Part shown: positions 1 to 12,200 of the stretch, piece by piece
How the letters are laid out: the number at the start of each line of letters is the position of its first letter
Position numbering within the stretch: position 1 is the first letter of the stretch
Assembly: GCF_030272615.1 (NCBI RefSeq)
Contig: NC_081407.1
Location: 149,729,744-149,793,743 of the forward strand
From: Cryptomeria japonica
Lineage: Eukaryota > Streptophyta > Pinopsida > Cupressales > Cupressaceae
Length of the DNA stretch: 64,000 nt
Direction of reading: 5' to 3'
The notes under the pieces: model-generated
Told to the model about the DNA's origin: nothing
Seen by the model: only the letters and a program-made list of their open reading frames with translations
Database searches by the model: none
Translations under genes and position numbers: made by a program

Positions 1-2270
1 ATGTTATATTTATATTGAATGAAATATACTAGAAACTCCAGAAATAACATTGTTGAAAATTCCAGATTTAAACCCAGACGTAAATATTAATTGTTTCTTC
101 AAAGTAATGACAACCCAAATAAAAAAAATCATTTTTTATCTAAATAATACATACCCACAAAATGTAGCACTAAAAATTTCCTTGTTGTTCACAAAATCTA
201 CATTGTTCAAGCTCCAAACCCTTTAGAAATTCATATGAGCAAACCAGAAAGGGATGGCTAGCATAGAAAGGAATATCTAGCTTAATAGGGGACACTTCTG
301 CAATGCTATCAAATCAGAAAATGCAACACTTCATTCCTCCTCCAAATCTGTGCTCCAAAAGTAGTAACCCAAGGGAAACCAGTTTGGTCTTAAACTTTGC
401 ATTGAAGCATATATTTATAATCACATTCAATTAAACTCTCATGATATCTTTAATAGTACCAATTATCATTTCGATTATTGTTCACCTTCTTTTTGCATTG
501 CTTTTCCTCAATCTTCAAGGGGAAAATTATGTAATAGAAATTGTCCACCTTTATGAAATACAAGGTATCTTTTATCATAATCAAATTAGAAATATTAGAT
601 CTACAAAGTCCTTCATTCTTAATTTGTGTCACAGTTTTAACCATTTTATATTGTGTAACAGAATGAGAAGCATTATTCTTCCCTGTTGTATCAAACCAAG
701 ATCTTAATCATTGTGCCTCTGGAAGATCTAGATTTATAAGAATTTTGGTTGTGTTGATTGTTCCCATGGATCTTCCACTGAAATCAATAATTTGCCTAGA
801 TTTGACAAAAAGAATGGGAATTGTTCCTAAATTGTATAGGCATTAGAGTTGTTCCCACTATTTAAAATGAATACTAATGAAAGTCTTTAAATACTATCAT
901 ATAGAATCAAATTTTATAAAATGTGTACTTAGTCAAGTCAGGGCAAGAAAATAAAAAGTGGTAATCAACTAGAATTTGAGTTTAAATTTTAGAAAGACAA
1001 GGCTCCAATTTACAATCAAGGGGTTGACCTCACAACCATGGCAATGACCTTGGGTGGACAAAAGGTAGATAAACATAAATAATTTATATATCTAGTAAAG
1101 GTGTACAAATACATGTAATAATTGCAAGACTTATAACTAATATATTGAAGTGTGTACATATATGAACAAGTGCCACATAGTGGTAAGTACTTGCCTTTGT
1201 TAATTTTTTAATTGAGTGTAATTGAAATCTTAAATAATTTGAGTTGTATATTAGAGGGCTGAAGAGTTGCAAGAAATGAATAGTAGCATTGTTAGCAATA
1301 ATCATTTACAATATAAGTGATTTATCATAAAATATAAACAAAGCTGAATATGAATGTACACAACTTATTTTAACAACTTAATTTATACCAATAAATTATG
1401 CAAAATGTTTTTGTTATTTGAAATGTTTTTACAACATATGTTTACAATAAATACAATAGAGATATTACATCAAATGAATTTGTTGAGATTCGTTGTTAAT
1501 GGCTTTCAATTTCTCCCGCACAGGCAACTTTGAATTCAAGAGAGAAATTTTTGTTTTATGGGGAATCCTTTGGAAAGAGCTTCAATTGATGGACTACTGG
1601 AATATCAAAAATTACAAGATTTAAACATATTTGCACTGCTTGGTAGAGGGGACGAAAGTAGTTTCAGAGGAGCCATAAAAATTAAAAAATAATTTTTATA
1701 ATATGTAAACTTAAAAATTGCACAAGTAACTTTAGAAAATAAAAATAATTTTAAAAATAAATATAAAAGCTTATTTGTAATTGGTTAAAATTAAATTTGT
1801 TAATAACTAGTTAACTGTAAAAAAAAAGAAAAACTCATTACAATAACATTTGCCTAGGGGCAAGTACTAATAAGGTAGGGCTTAGATATAGGAATATATG
1901 TATATATGAATGATTAAAAGTAAAAAGGAGTGAACCAACTTTATATAAGAATGTAATATATCAATTCTTTATAAAAAATACAAAATAAATAGAAAATAAT
2001 ATAAAGATATAGATTTCAATAGTAAAAAGTAAAACAATTAAAACTATATTTTATATAAATTCATAAATATAATTTTTTCTACTACTATTTTTCATGTATA
2101 AAATTAATATTTAATTCCTTTTGATACTAACTATAAATTTGGTTCACAACATAAAATATACTTTGTAGCTCCTAGAGTAAAATTTGTTTTATTGGTACAA
2201 TCTTATTAAAAAAATTATTGCGTTTCATGGCAAAATGCAATCATACCTAAATACGATCATCAAAATTGGG
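1..2270. other. AT-rich intergenic DNA, no gene seen
   Basis: Both strands are dense in stops and no frame resembles a known protein. The only item of note is a weak tRNA-like stretch near 1169-1230, which I did not accept as a SINE. Confidence 0.6.
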
Positions 2271-2279
2271 CCCAAGTAG

Positions 2280-2551
2280 TAGACTCCCTAGAGAGAAAGT
2301 AGTAGAATCCCTAGAGAGAATGTGTGGGACCATGAAAAGCTGGACCACGTGAGCTCCAGTTTCAGTCGTGTTGGACCACGTGAAGCTTACATTTATCATT
2401 TCCGAAGAGGGTGCTCTCTCTCTTAGCTTACAGTGAGGAGTCCATGAGAATCAATAAGCCCGTCAATAGAAAATGAAAATCTACCATAGATGAATTGGGC
2501 CACGTGAAGCTTACAGTGTGGAATCCTTGAAAATCTACCATAGATGAATTG
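2280..2551. promoter_or_regulatory. Cluster of three CACGTG G-boxes in short repeats
   Basis: Perfect CACGTG palindromes lie at 2346-2351, 2377-2382 and 2501-2506, each followed by GAGCT or GAAGCTT. Short direct repeats surround them: CCCTAGAGAGAA twice near 2287 and 2309, and a 25-bp stretch at about 2475 repeated at about 2527. G-boxes bind plant bZIP and bHLH factors. No gene start is recognised immediately next to the cluster, so a regulatory role is inferred; it may be a promoter remnant carried by the same rearrangement that put LOR gene fragments here. Confidence 0.3.
2441..2477 (-). pseudogene. Shuffled fragment of the neighbouring LOR gene
   Basis: Bases 2441-2455 match 15/15 with exon 1 of the LOR gene at 5071-5085. 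They are followed directly by 2455-2477, which match 22/23 with the exon 2 / intron 1 boundary at 4446-4467. The two pieces lie about 600 bp apart in the gene, so this is a rearranged partial copy rather than an exon. Too short to code. Confidence 0.5.
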
Positions 2552-2654
2552 GGATCAACATAGCAAACACAACGATAATAAAATCCACAGGATATACAGA
2601 TGGAGATTTACTCATATTTACTATGGAACGGATTCAGAGGTGAACAACCTTTCT

Positions 2655-2807
2655 TTTGGTTTGCCAATTCCCAATCTTCATTTAAGCATTTTAATGCTCT
2701 TCTCTCTTGGCTATCGTGGAGGATTGATTACATTTCCAAGAGAAATCTCTCATCTGTGATTTTTGAGAGCACTTTAACCTTTTGACAGTAACTGCAGAAT
2801 TTTAACT
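2655..2807. repeat. Left copy of a repeat flanking the LOR gene
   Basis: This stretch (TTTGCCAATT through the run CACTTTAACCTTTT to TGCAGA) recurs in the same orientation at 6044-6160 beyond the 5' end of the LOR gene, with small indels. The two copies bracket the gene and suggest a local duplication or insertion event. Confidence 0.6.
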
Positions 2808-3865
2808 GGAGTTAGACAGGTTAGCGTCTGTTTGGTCTACTTTTTTTTTCAGACAGATACAATCAGATAGAGATTTAGACATTCCTTGTGGTTTTTGAGA
2901 ATGATTGTGAGTTAGGTTGGAAGAAAATATTTTTTAACATGCATGTAACAATTTTGGTCTTTCTTTTAAATAAAAATTTTGAATCTATTTTTTTTAGAAA
3001 ATGGAATGTTGTTTTCCATTATTTTGATCAAATGGATTTCTAATATTGATTATACTTGGAAGGTTGCAAATTGAGCATCTTTATCTTCTACTAGATCTTC
3101 ATAATTTATTCAGTTCCTTCATTATGAATTAATTTGATCAATTTTATTAATTTCATGGTTTCTTTTGATTCGTGAAGCTAGTGGATTTGTGGTAAATTTA
3201 CTTTTCTTTTTTTTAATATTGAAATCAAGTAAATGATTACATAGAATAAGACAACCAACAAGTTTGACTTGCTGTGGAAAATACCTCCTACTAACCAACA
3301 AGTTGCCAAAAAAAGAATAATTAGAACAGTAACTGCAAAATTGTTGTGATGAGCACAAATGAAACTACTAATTTACAATGACTAGACATGTGAACATGCT
3401 CAAATACAAATTTACAATGACTACACATCTCAACAAGCTGAAATTTACATAAAATTTACCCTATTACAATTTGAAAATCTATACATATTTTTTTATGATT
3501 CCTTAATTAATATACTTTCTTTTTAAAACAATTCTTCAATTAGACATTTATTTTCATTGTGCTATTATAAAATATTCAAATTAAAAACAAACAGTTTTTC
3601 AACGCAATGTAATTATACCAGATAAATAAATATCCCTCCAAACATTTATGTTACTATCCCTTTAAGTAATGGACAGAGTTGCCCAAATCACTATACAGAG
3701 AGAATCCAATGGTGATTCAATTAGACTATGCAAACCTAGAGCTGGAACCACCATTCCTATCATGGAGAATGATGTTTTTATCATATTACTTTGAATCTCT
3801 TTTTTCAGCACATTGTTATGTTTCTGTAAACTCTCTTTTATATCTATACAGTATTAAACTTCAGC
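2808..3865. other. 3' flank of LOR gene, no feature seen
   Basis: AT-rich, no convincing frame on either strand and no transposon motif recognised. Confidence 0.5.
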
Positions 3866-3871
3866 TTTATT
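3866..3871 (-). terminator. AATAAA polyadenylation signal of the LOR gene
   Basis: The minus strand reads AATAAA about 87 nt after the LOR stop codon, a normal position for a plant near-upstream polyadenylation element. The motif is common in AT-rich DNA, so position is the main support. Confidence 0.4.
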
Positions 3872-3957
3872 CAATTAAAAATGTAACAAAGCTGATCTCT
3901 AAGTTAGAAAAGCTCCAACAACTTAGTTTAGTCACGAGCTCTTGAAATCAGATTAAT

Positions 3958-5468
3958 CTAGTCATGTGATGCCAACTTCAGATAGTCCTGTTCTCCACTC
4001 ATCTGATGGAGAATGACAATCAAAGCCATCATAAAAGCCTGGTCTATGCCAGCTTTCAGTACAACATTGAAAACATCTTTTGACAACATTACTTCTGAAG
4101 TTGCAAATTTCCTCTTCACCTGAAAAGTACAGTACAATACAATACAATTCAATTCAGTAACTTATTTATACTGTCTGCATATGAACAAAGTAGAAATTTC
4201 AGATAAAGGACAAAAGCAAGTGTACCTCTGCAACTAAAGTGCCAAGGCCATTGTATATACTACAATGTCGCTCACTATAATTCCCCAAAACTTTATAGTC
4301 AGAGTGTTTCTTTCCTCTAGTAGAACCCACAAACGCCACTGCAACTTCATTTTTACTAAACATTGATGATTTGCTCACGCTGAAAATGGGCTTCTGGACA
4401 TGGCATTGCTCTCGATGGAATCCATACCAATGGTTGAGAATTCTATAAGCCTGTCAATAGAAAATGAAGAAGATTTTAGTTTCTGTTTCTGATTTTTGAT
4501 AATGAGTCATTTGATTTCTGATGATGAATCACAGAATTTGATTCAATACATTAAAAAAATACACAATCAAATTTAAAAACAACGGTAAAAACTATATATG
4601 CATGTCAATGATTTTTTATCAATAACATTGTCTCATAAATAATAATAAAACTTCTGAAGGTAAGATTGGATTCGATTTTTGAATTATTTTGATGAACCAG
4701 ATCTTCATGATGGAAAGATTTTCTGGTACAGATTTATAATTTGATTAAGAGGAGACATATCCTGTTGATTTCCAAAACAAAAAGTAGTTTTACCTTGCAA
4801 TGCAATGTTTCAAACCAGAGATGTCAATATCTATGTAACCCATTTGGTTTTCAAAACAAAAAATGATTTTACCTTGTGATACAATGTTAGGGAGCAGAAA
4901 TGTCAATATCTATGTAACACAATTGATTTCCGAAAGAAAAAATGATTTTACCTAATGATATAATGTTAGAAAGGAGAGATATCTATATCTATGCAACCCA
5001 TTTGATTTCCGGAGCAAGAAAAAAAGGTTTTACCTTGCGGTGCAATGTTAGGAGAGGCTTTCCCAGAGGGTCCATGAGAATCAATTTGTTTGTTGAACTG
5101 AGACCCCTTCCATCCACCCTGAAAGCGATCTGCCCAGTGCATGAGTTGGTCACAATGAATCCCCCTCCACTGAAAACAAGTGCCTTCTTTCTCACAGTCA
5201 GAACAGTCAGTGACGAGGAGCAAAACTCTTCACCCACAACAGGAGAAAACACAGAAATCTCTGTATTCTGCACAGAGCTTTTAAAGGGTTCTGATAATTT
5301 AGAGCTGCAGTAAAAACAAGCTGATGAATTACTGTGATGGTGCTCAAGTCTGTCAGCTTCATGTATTGAATCGTCCTCTTCTTCTCTGGGTAAGATGATT
5401 CGAGAGACGAAAAGATTGCACAGTAAAGACAGTGGCAGCATGGCATATAATGTAATTGCTCGATTCAA
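3958..5468 (-). CDS. LURP-one-related (LOR, tubby-like fold) protein, three exons
   Basis: The only intact host gene. Exon 1 is 5468-5034 (145 codons), exon 2 4450-4226 (75 codons), exon 3 4119-3958 (53 codons plus stop), all joined in phase 0 with GT-AG introns, giving about 273 residues. The LOR/DUF567 pattern is clear: a strand pair near residues 85-120 (VRKKALVFSGGGFIV), FRVDG, then LILMDPLGKPLLTLHRK ending exon 1; exon 2 carries HWYGFHRE and KPIFSVSKSS; exon 3 ends with GIDQAFMMALIVILHQM, the family's C-terminal hydrophobic helix. The family takes its name from Arabidopsis LURP1, which is needed for defence against an oomycete; biochemical function is unknown and no catalytic site is expected. 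The N-terminus is longer than usual and poorly conserved, so the start (5468 versus internal Met at residue 10) is uncertain. Intron 1 contains duplicated donor sites. Transcript data would settle start and splicing. Confidence 0.88.
4764..5055 (-). repeat. 79-bp tandem repeat duplicating the exon 1 end and splice donor
   Basis: Units begin at about 4764, 4844, 4923 and 5002. The last overlaps the end of LOR exon 1. Each carries, on the minus strand, a degenerate copy of the last bases of exon 1 followed by a GT donor (GT complement at 5032-5033, 4950-4951, 4871-4872 and 4792-4793). The copy nearest the exon, AAG|GTAAAA, keeps the reading frame; using the next donors would add lengths that are not multiples of three. 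Confidence 0.75.
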
Positions 5469-5578
5469 AGTCTATGAGTTCGAATCTCGTGCAATAATGT
5501 GATGCCGATACTTTCAACACAAATCTTGCAAAATTGCGTTTGAGAATTCGCTGGTTTTAAAGTAGTTGAGAGCTATTG

Positions 5579-5612
5579 AAACCCTAAAAAGGGAAAGTAT
5601 ATATTCCTTATA
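5579..5612 (-). promoter_or_regulatory. Probable LOR core promoter: TATA-like box and telo-box
   Basis: Reading the minus strand, CTATAAGG and AATATATAC lie at about 5594-5612, some 130-145 bp upstream of the proposed ATG. An AAACCCTAAA telo-box (plus-strand orientation) sits at 5579-5588 between TATA and ATG, a common arrangement in plant genes. Start of transcription cannot be read from sequence. Confidence 0.4.
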
Positions 5613-6043
5613 GAATTCCTTTATCCATTAAAAACGGAATGCGTCCACAGGATTATTCATGGGGAATTGGGCATTTGTAGGCCGACCTATCTAGATAAAT
5701 CAAATGATCATGATTCATTTTCTATTATGCTATAATTTTTTTTATTATTAAAGATTTGAATTCAGTATCATTTAAGTAATTATCTTGTTTTTACAAATTT
5801 ATTAATTAAAAATATATTAAATATAATTTTTCTATTATTAATTTTATAAAATATATGTTTAAGATTAATCTTTTTTCAATATTGAAATAAAACAGATTAT
5901 AACGAATAGAAACTACTAACAAATAGTTGAATGAATAAAACAACTTATTTATAAATATAAAGTCACAAGAAAGCTTGTATAAGATTTGTAATTATGTAAT
6001 AAAAAAGACCAAACCTAAAATTTCTCTATAATCCTCCACTATT

Positions 6044-6160
6044 ATGTGGTTCGCCAATTGTCACTCTTCAGTTTAATGCTTTTGTCTCTTGGCTTTCGTG
6101 GAAGATTGATTGCATTTCCAAGAGCACTTTAACCTTTTAGCAGTAATTGCAGATTTTTAA
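6044..6160. repeat. Right copy of the repeat flanking the LOR gene
   Basis: Matches 2655-2807 in direct orientation, with small deletions. The surrounding 5640-6590 is AT-rich and otherwise empty. Confidence 0.6.
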
Positions 6161-6589
6161 ATGAATTTACACACTGCTCACACCAACCAAACCGTACTTA
6201 GCAGTTGCATGTGCAGCCATGATACTCAGAAGGGAAATTGGGGGAGATTACTGTCAGAGTGGGCGATCTCTCATTCTTGGAGAGGACAGAATAAACAGAC
6301 AAATTTTCAGTATGCACAGTTGATAAAATTTTATTTAATTTAAAATTTGTAGAGAATCTCGAATGATATCTGGAATCTTTCTGATTAAATGATTTCTGGC
6401 AGCTCAGATTGTTTACAGACGACTGAGAATTGTTTACTGTTGCGAGACAGGTTTCGAGATGAAACCTCCCACTATATAGCCTATCGGCTAATAATTAATT
6501 CTCATAGTGCTTAGATTCAATCACTAATGCTTTAAGTTTGACCTATAAATTGTAAGCATTAATTTTGTATACCCTGACAACTGTATTTT

Positions 6590-6840
6590 GTACAACATCA
6601 ACATTAATTTATTATTTCTTTCATTTAATCATCTTTTAAACCGGTCATTAGAAGTTTACTTTTATTTGAGAATAACATCCAATCGAAAAAAAAGCAGAAA
6701 AAAAGATGGGGTACTAGAGAGTACCTGTAAATTTAGAGCCTCTCAAATCGAACTCGTTTGTGTACACCGTTGCACCAGCGAGGACCAGCCGATGTTTGCT
6801 TTTGTTATTTATTACTAATACTAACCAAAATCTGAATGCC
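6590..6840. repeat. Duplicated segment, left copy A
   Basis: Shared with 32520-32830: both have TTACTTTTATTTGA, the core AACTCGTTTG, then AGGAC(C/T)AGCCGAT and TACTAATACTAA in the same order and orientation. The right copy carries about 70 extra bases in the middle. No coding potential seen. Confidence 0.7.
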
Positions 6841-6889
6841 TATAGATTTGTAAAATGAAATGAGAAACATGGTTTATACATTGTGAATG

Positions 6890-7265
6890 TATTAGTATAT
6901 TTTATTCCTAATTCTAATTAAATTGTAATCTTATTTAAATCTTAATTATAATATTAATTGAATGTTAATTATAAATTTAATTGAATACTAAATTTAACAT
7001 ATAATAATTCCTAATCTAAATTGAACACTAATCTTAAATCTTATCCTAACCCTATTTTAACTCTAACTTTAATTTCAATTATAACTCCAATCTTAATTGA
7101 ATTGTATCTTAACCTCTTTGAATACTAACCATAATTTAACCCTAACCCTAAATTAAAAGTTTTATCTATAAGTCTAATTGACCCTTAGTCCTAACTCCAA
7201 TTTAACTTTATACCTAACCCTTACCCTAATTAAATCCTTACCCTAACCATGTTTGAACTATAACC
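6890..7265. repeat. Degenerate telomere-like CCCTAA / CTTAATT tract
   Basis: Irregular heptamer-like repetition of CTAATTTTAA drifting into CCCTAACCCTAAATT (about 7140) and ACCCTAACC (about 7236). Resembles a decayed interstitial array of the plant telomere unit CCCTAAA, but periodicity is poor, so simple AT-rich drift is possible. Confidence 0.35.
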
Positions 7266-7691
7266 ATAATTTAATCAAACTCAAAATTTTCTTTTAAATA
7301 TTTATTGTAGCAAAAGAGATAAAAGTGAGAACAATTTCAATTTACATAACATAATATCACTATATTATGTTTTCACTGATAATCATTGTATTATATTTTT
7401 ACATTATTAAATTTATATTATCTTACATTAATATTTATTCAATAAAATGATCTTAATCATTAGTATAATCTAATATTATATTTTATTTGTATTATAAAAA
7501 TGTTAATTTGTAATTAATGTTAAAATTATTAGATTATTATTTTTTATTATTCTAATTACTAATATATGGGAATTTTGGATATTTTTAAAGATGGGCCTGC
7601 AAGTTTTGCGAACCTCGGGTCTGCAAACTCTAAAAACTGGTTGTATGCGGGTTGTTCGAGGCGACCTTGGTGACGTGGACACCTCGGCATC

Positions 7692-7840
7692 TTTGTGGAG
7701 GGGTTAAATCTCCTCCACCCAGTTTGAAATTCTTCTCTATTGCTCTCTTTCCGTTTTTCCTTTTGTTTGTGGAGGGGTTAAATCTCCTCCACCCAGTTTG
7801 AAATTCTTCTCTACTGCTCTCTTTTCCATTTTTCCTTTTG
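7692..7840 (+). repeat. 74-bp tandem duplication in LINE 5' UTR
   Basis: Units start at 7692 and 7766 (TTTGTGGAGGGG in both) and differ by only a few bases. They lie just upstream of ORF1, where some LINE families carry promoter monomers. Confidence 0.8.
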
Positions 7841-7926
7841 TTTGCAAATTGATTTCGATAGGCTTCAACTAATTCGTAGCACCCCCACCTACCTAGTCAC
7901 TTGTGCGACTTAAACCTTGGCTCCCT

Positions 7927-9240
7927 ATGGAGCCAGAGTCGAATAGCGGTGCCATTAATGGCCCTAAATCCATAGCTCAAGCTAATTCTCCTCTGAAAAA
8001 TTCGCCGAAACCGTCTCCCCGTCTGCAAATAGAGTCAACCCTAACACGCGATTTTCTAATTCTCCTGGCAAAGAATGATCTGGTGAAGAAGGTAAGTGCC
8101 CTAGCACTACTTCAGATTCCTTCTACATTTCGCCAAATATTGAAATGTTGAATGAAATTGCTTCGGAAAAGACTAGGTTAAGTAATACGGCCATTTTCTT
8201 TGTGTGTGTTGATATTGAGAAATGTCCACCTAGGAAATTCTTAGATGATTGGTTTCATAACCTCTGAAATTTAAAATTAGGGCTTAAAATATCATTCTGC
8301 AGACAAATTCAAAAGGGTCTCTACCTTATCTTCTTTAACACTCATGAGGCTCAATACTAGATAGTTGGGAATACTTCCTTCCATGCCCTAGCTTGGTCTC
8401 TAGAGGCAGTTGGTGAAGAGGTTCTCGCACTGTCTTCCCCTAGATGGGTCATCCTCGAGGATGTCCCCCCCATTCTTTGGCGTTTTCTTCCCTGGTTAAT
8501 GGAACCTTTTGGAAAAACAATATGTATTGATGAAATGACCCGCCTCGTTCCTAACCTAGATGCCAGAATGCTTGTATCGATTATGCCAGGGATTGATATC
8601 CCACTATCTTTAACCCTAAACGTCAATGAAGAAACTTTTGTCTGGCCTATTGAAATGCTTGGAGGCTTAAATGCATGCTTTCTCTGCAAAAAAGAAGGGC
8701 ATCTTTAGAAAAATTGCCCAATCATTAATCACAGAAAACAAAAACCCCACATTAATTCAACCGATGCATCCTCAAACCCTAGAACCAAGATTAATCAAGA
8801 TTCATCCTCCCCACTCCCTGTTAACAAAGAAGCTACTATTCCCATCACCAATTCAACAAAATCAAAACCCATGCATATTGATCACACTCCCCTTGTCTCT
8901 GAACACCTCGGTCCGGCCTTTAACCCACCAAATGGTCCTACAGAATCACCCTCTGACTGTTTTCAGTTGGTCACCTCTAGAAAATGAAGGAGGAAAATTA
9001 ACAACTTGAATGCCCCGAATCAAATCCATCCTACTATCCCAACTATCAGCGAATTAATGGGCAATTTTGATTACCCCCTCCCTACAAATAATAGCTCACC
9101 CACTACCTCTCAAACCCCGGCAAACTCTGTGGTTAAAAAAATGGTTAAAAAACTTGAGAACCCTAATCGAAGTGTTGATGATGCTAGCACCAGTGATAAC
9201 CCTACAAGTTTGATGATAAGTGGGCAAGCAAAATTAGGGA
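7927..9240 (+). pseudogene. LINE ORF1, DUF4283-like nucleic-acid-binding protein (broken)
   Basis: Likely starts at the ATG at 7903 or 7927. After a frameshift near 8090 the frame continues through a DUF4283-like region (around 8190-8640, with LAWSLEAVGEEVLALSSPRW and the strand LTLNVNEETFVWPIEML) to a CCHC zinc knuckle, CFLCKKEGH, whose next codon is a TAG at about 8707. A Ser/Pro/Asn-rich tail follows to about 9240. In plant L1 elements this protein binds the element RNA. At least one frameshift and several stops make it a pseudogene. Confidence 0.7.
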
Positions 9241-12200
9241 CAAAGGGATCTCCCCATGTAATAGAGCAGCTAGGGCTACCCTAGATATTAGAGGCTCCAG
9301 CTTTGGCGTATGCTCTATATATGCACCTAATGACTACAAGGAAAGAGTGTCCCTTTGGATTTGGCTGACTTCCCTCCCAAGTATCCCCTGGATAGTGGCT
9401 GGAGACTTCAATATGACTGAGCATCAAGATGACAAGGCTGGGGGACTTCCTTTTGAATGGAAGAATTCAGAAAAACCTCACTAGGACAAACTTAAATAAA
9501 AACTCCAGTTATTTGACCCCCTTGAGGGCACTAAAACTGTTGCTTCTAACCTATGGTACACTTGGTGCAACTTTCAACAAGGCCCCAATCGTATTTACTC
9601 CAAACTGGATAGATTTTATGTTAATAACGACTTCTTCTCCTTCTCCCCTAACTACTGGGGGAGTGCAGTTGTTGTCCTGCCTGTTACCCTTTCTAACCAT
9701 TTTCCTATCCTAGCAGTCATTAACACTAGAAATGCCATCCCTATCAGTAGCTCCTGTAGTAAGAAATTTATTCTCAACACCTCCCTCCTCAAAGACAGAG
9801 ATGTCCTAGGTGCCATTAAGGTGGTCAGGCTCTTCAAGCTTCAGCCTCAGCCTCCCCAATCCTGCACCCTCAGATGGAAGAGGAATGTCTCCTCCTGGTA
9901 GAAAATACTCCAAACTATTGGCCAAAAGAAAGCCAAGGACTCTAGAGCCATGGAAAAAACTCTCACCCATCGCCTCCACTCCTTAGAACAAGATATCCAG
10001 GCTAATCCCTCCTCCCCTACCTTGGCCAAGCTTGTCTCTAAAGCCAGAGATATCCTCAGAAAGCACCAGCAAGTCAAAATCAAGGGAGCCTTCATTAGAG
10101 CTCGTAACCAGTGGCTCCAATTTGGAGATAAAGGCTCCAAAATCTTATTTAACCTCCTTAAGTAGAAGCAGAACAGAGAAAAAATTGATAGAATAATTGT
10201 AGACAACAAGGAACTCCTATATCTCAATGATATCAAAGAGGCCTTCGAAATGTTCTATAGAACTCTCTTTACCTCAGAAGATAATGAAGCCTCGAAAGAG
10301 GCTCGACTCAAATGTACTACCATCATCCCTAAAATAATCTTTGAGGATGATGCTCTCCTCCTCAGAGCCAAGGTCTCTATACAAGAAATTGTCGATGCCA
10401 TTAAGGCGCTCAAGGATAATAAGGCCCCAAGGCCCGATGGTCTCCCTACAGAGTTCTACAAAGCTAATCTTGAATGGGTCACACATGATCTCTATGACAT
10501 ATACAATGAAGCTCTTGACAATGGCACCCTGGGGGAATTCATAAATAAAGGTATTGTTAAACTCATCCCTAAAGAAGGGGACAAAGCGCCCATTAAAAAC
10601 TGGAGGCCAATCACCCTCCTTAACATCTCCTATAAAATTCTTGCCAAAGCCTTAGCTACTCGCCTTGAAAAGATTCTTCCAAAATTCATTTTCTCTACCC
10701 AAACTGGATTCATTAAAGGTAGGTACATATTTCAAAACCTTGTCACTAGTTGGGAATCCATGGAATGGGCTAGAACTTCTACCCAGGATGCTGCCATGTT
10801 CCTTGTTGACTTTGAAAAAGCCTATGACAGGGTCGAGTGGGACTTCATCCTCATGATGCTCCAAGCTTTTGGCTTTCCTAACGAATTATGTGACTATTTC
10901 CGAATTCTCCTCAAAGATTCTTCCACCATGATTGAAGTTAATGGAACCCTATCCCAACCTATTCCTCTCTCTAGATCCATTAGGCAGGGCTACCCTCTTG
11001 CCCCTGCTCTGTTTGTTATTGCCTCAGATGCCCTCTTCTACATCCTTAGATATGACACTCTATCTCCTAGAGTCCATGGTATCATGTTGATAGATGACTC
11101 TGAATTGCTCAATATCCAGTTTGTTGATGATACCTCTCTCTTCCTAGAGCTCTCTAGGCAAAACATCGATTCCCTCAACCTAAAAATTGACACCTTTCAT
11201 AAAGCCTCTAGATCCAGGATCTCCAGCTCCAAATCTATCCTGCTTGGCTGGAAAGATGAACCTCTAGACTAGCTACAACAATTCGGATACTCATAGGGAG
11301 GACCCAATATGATAGTCAGGTATCTCAGTATCCCCTTCTCTATATCTCCCTCTCTTTGAGACATGTCAACCTGGGTCAAAGGGAAAATAGATAGAAACCT
11401 CAACAAGTGGGATAATAGGATCCTCTCCCTAGCAGGTAGGGTTCAAGTATGTCAAAAAATCCTCTCCTCGTACAGTATCTACTACTCTTCGGTTTGGATG
11501 TTTAACAACTATCAAATTTTTGAAATCCAAAAGGCTATTAGACACTTCCTCTAGTCTGATGGTAAGGGCAAAAGAAAGGCCCATGTAGTGAAATGGGCCT
11601 AGTGCCACTTAGACAAAAAACTTGGAGGCTTGGGACTTAAGGATCTAAAGTTGCAAGGAATCTCCCTTGCCGCCAAGTGGATATTTCATGCACTAGATGG
11701 GCAAGAACCTTGGAAGATTCTTGTTAGAAACAACATTCAAAATGGATTCCCCAAGATTGCCAAATCATGGAAAGCCCTCCCACTCAGTGATATACTTGCT
11801 GAAAGTTTCTTTGTGTTTGTCCAAGGCACCTGGGTATTTAAGTCCATCTGGAAATCCTAGGAGCATGTGCGTAGACTTATTGGCAATTCTAGCATTGACT
11901 ATGACAACACTCTACATGGTGAAAGGTTGATATGGTGGAACCTCTATCATAACTCTAAGCCACTGGCCTTAACCCAAGGCTGTTATGCTAGATTCTGGCA
12001 TAACAAGGGGGTCAAGTATCTTATGGATATCCTGGAAAATGACAACCTCATCACCTGGGAGGACCTTAGTAGTAAATATAATCTCCCTGCTTTGCATAAG
12101 CGGACCTACAATATGATTAGGAATGCCTGTAAGACCCTCAACCTTCCTAGGAACACTTAGGTTGATGCCCATAGGTACCTCTCATTCGTATGGAAGGATG

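Noticed and set aside
1160-1235. tRNA-derived SINE
   Set aside because: An A-box-like stretch is present but the B box is badly degenerate and no tail or target duplication is visible.
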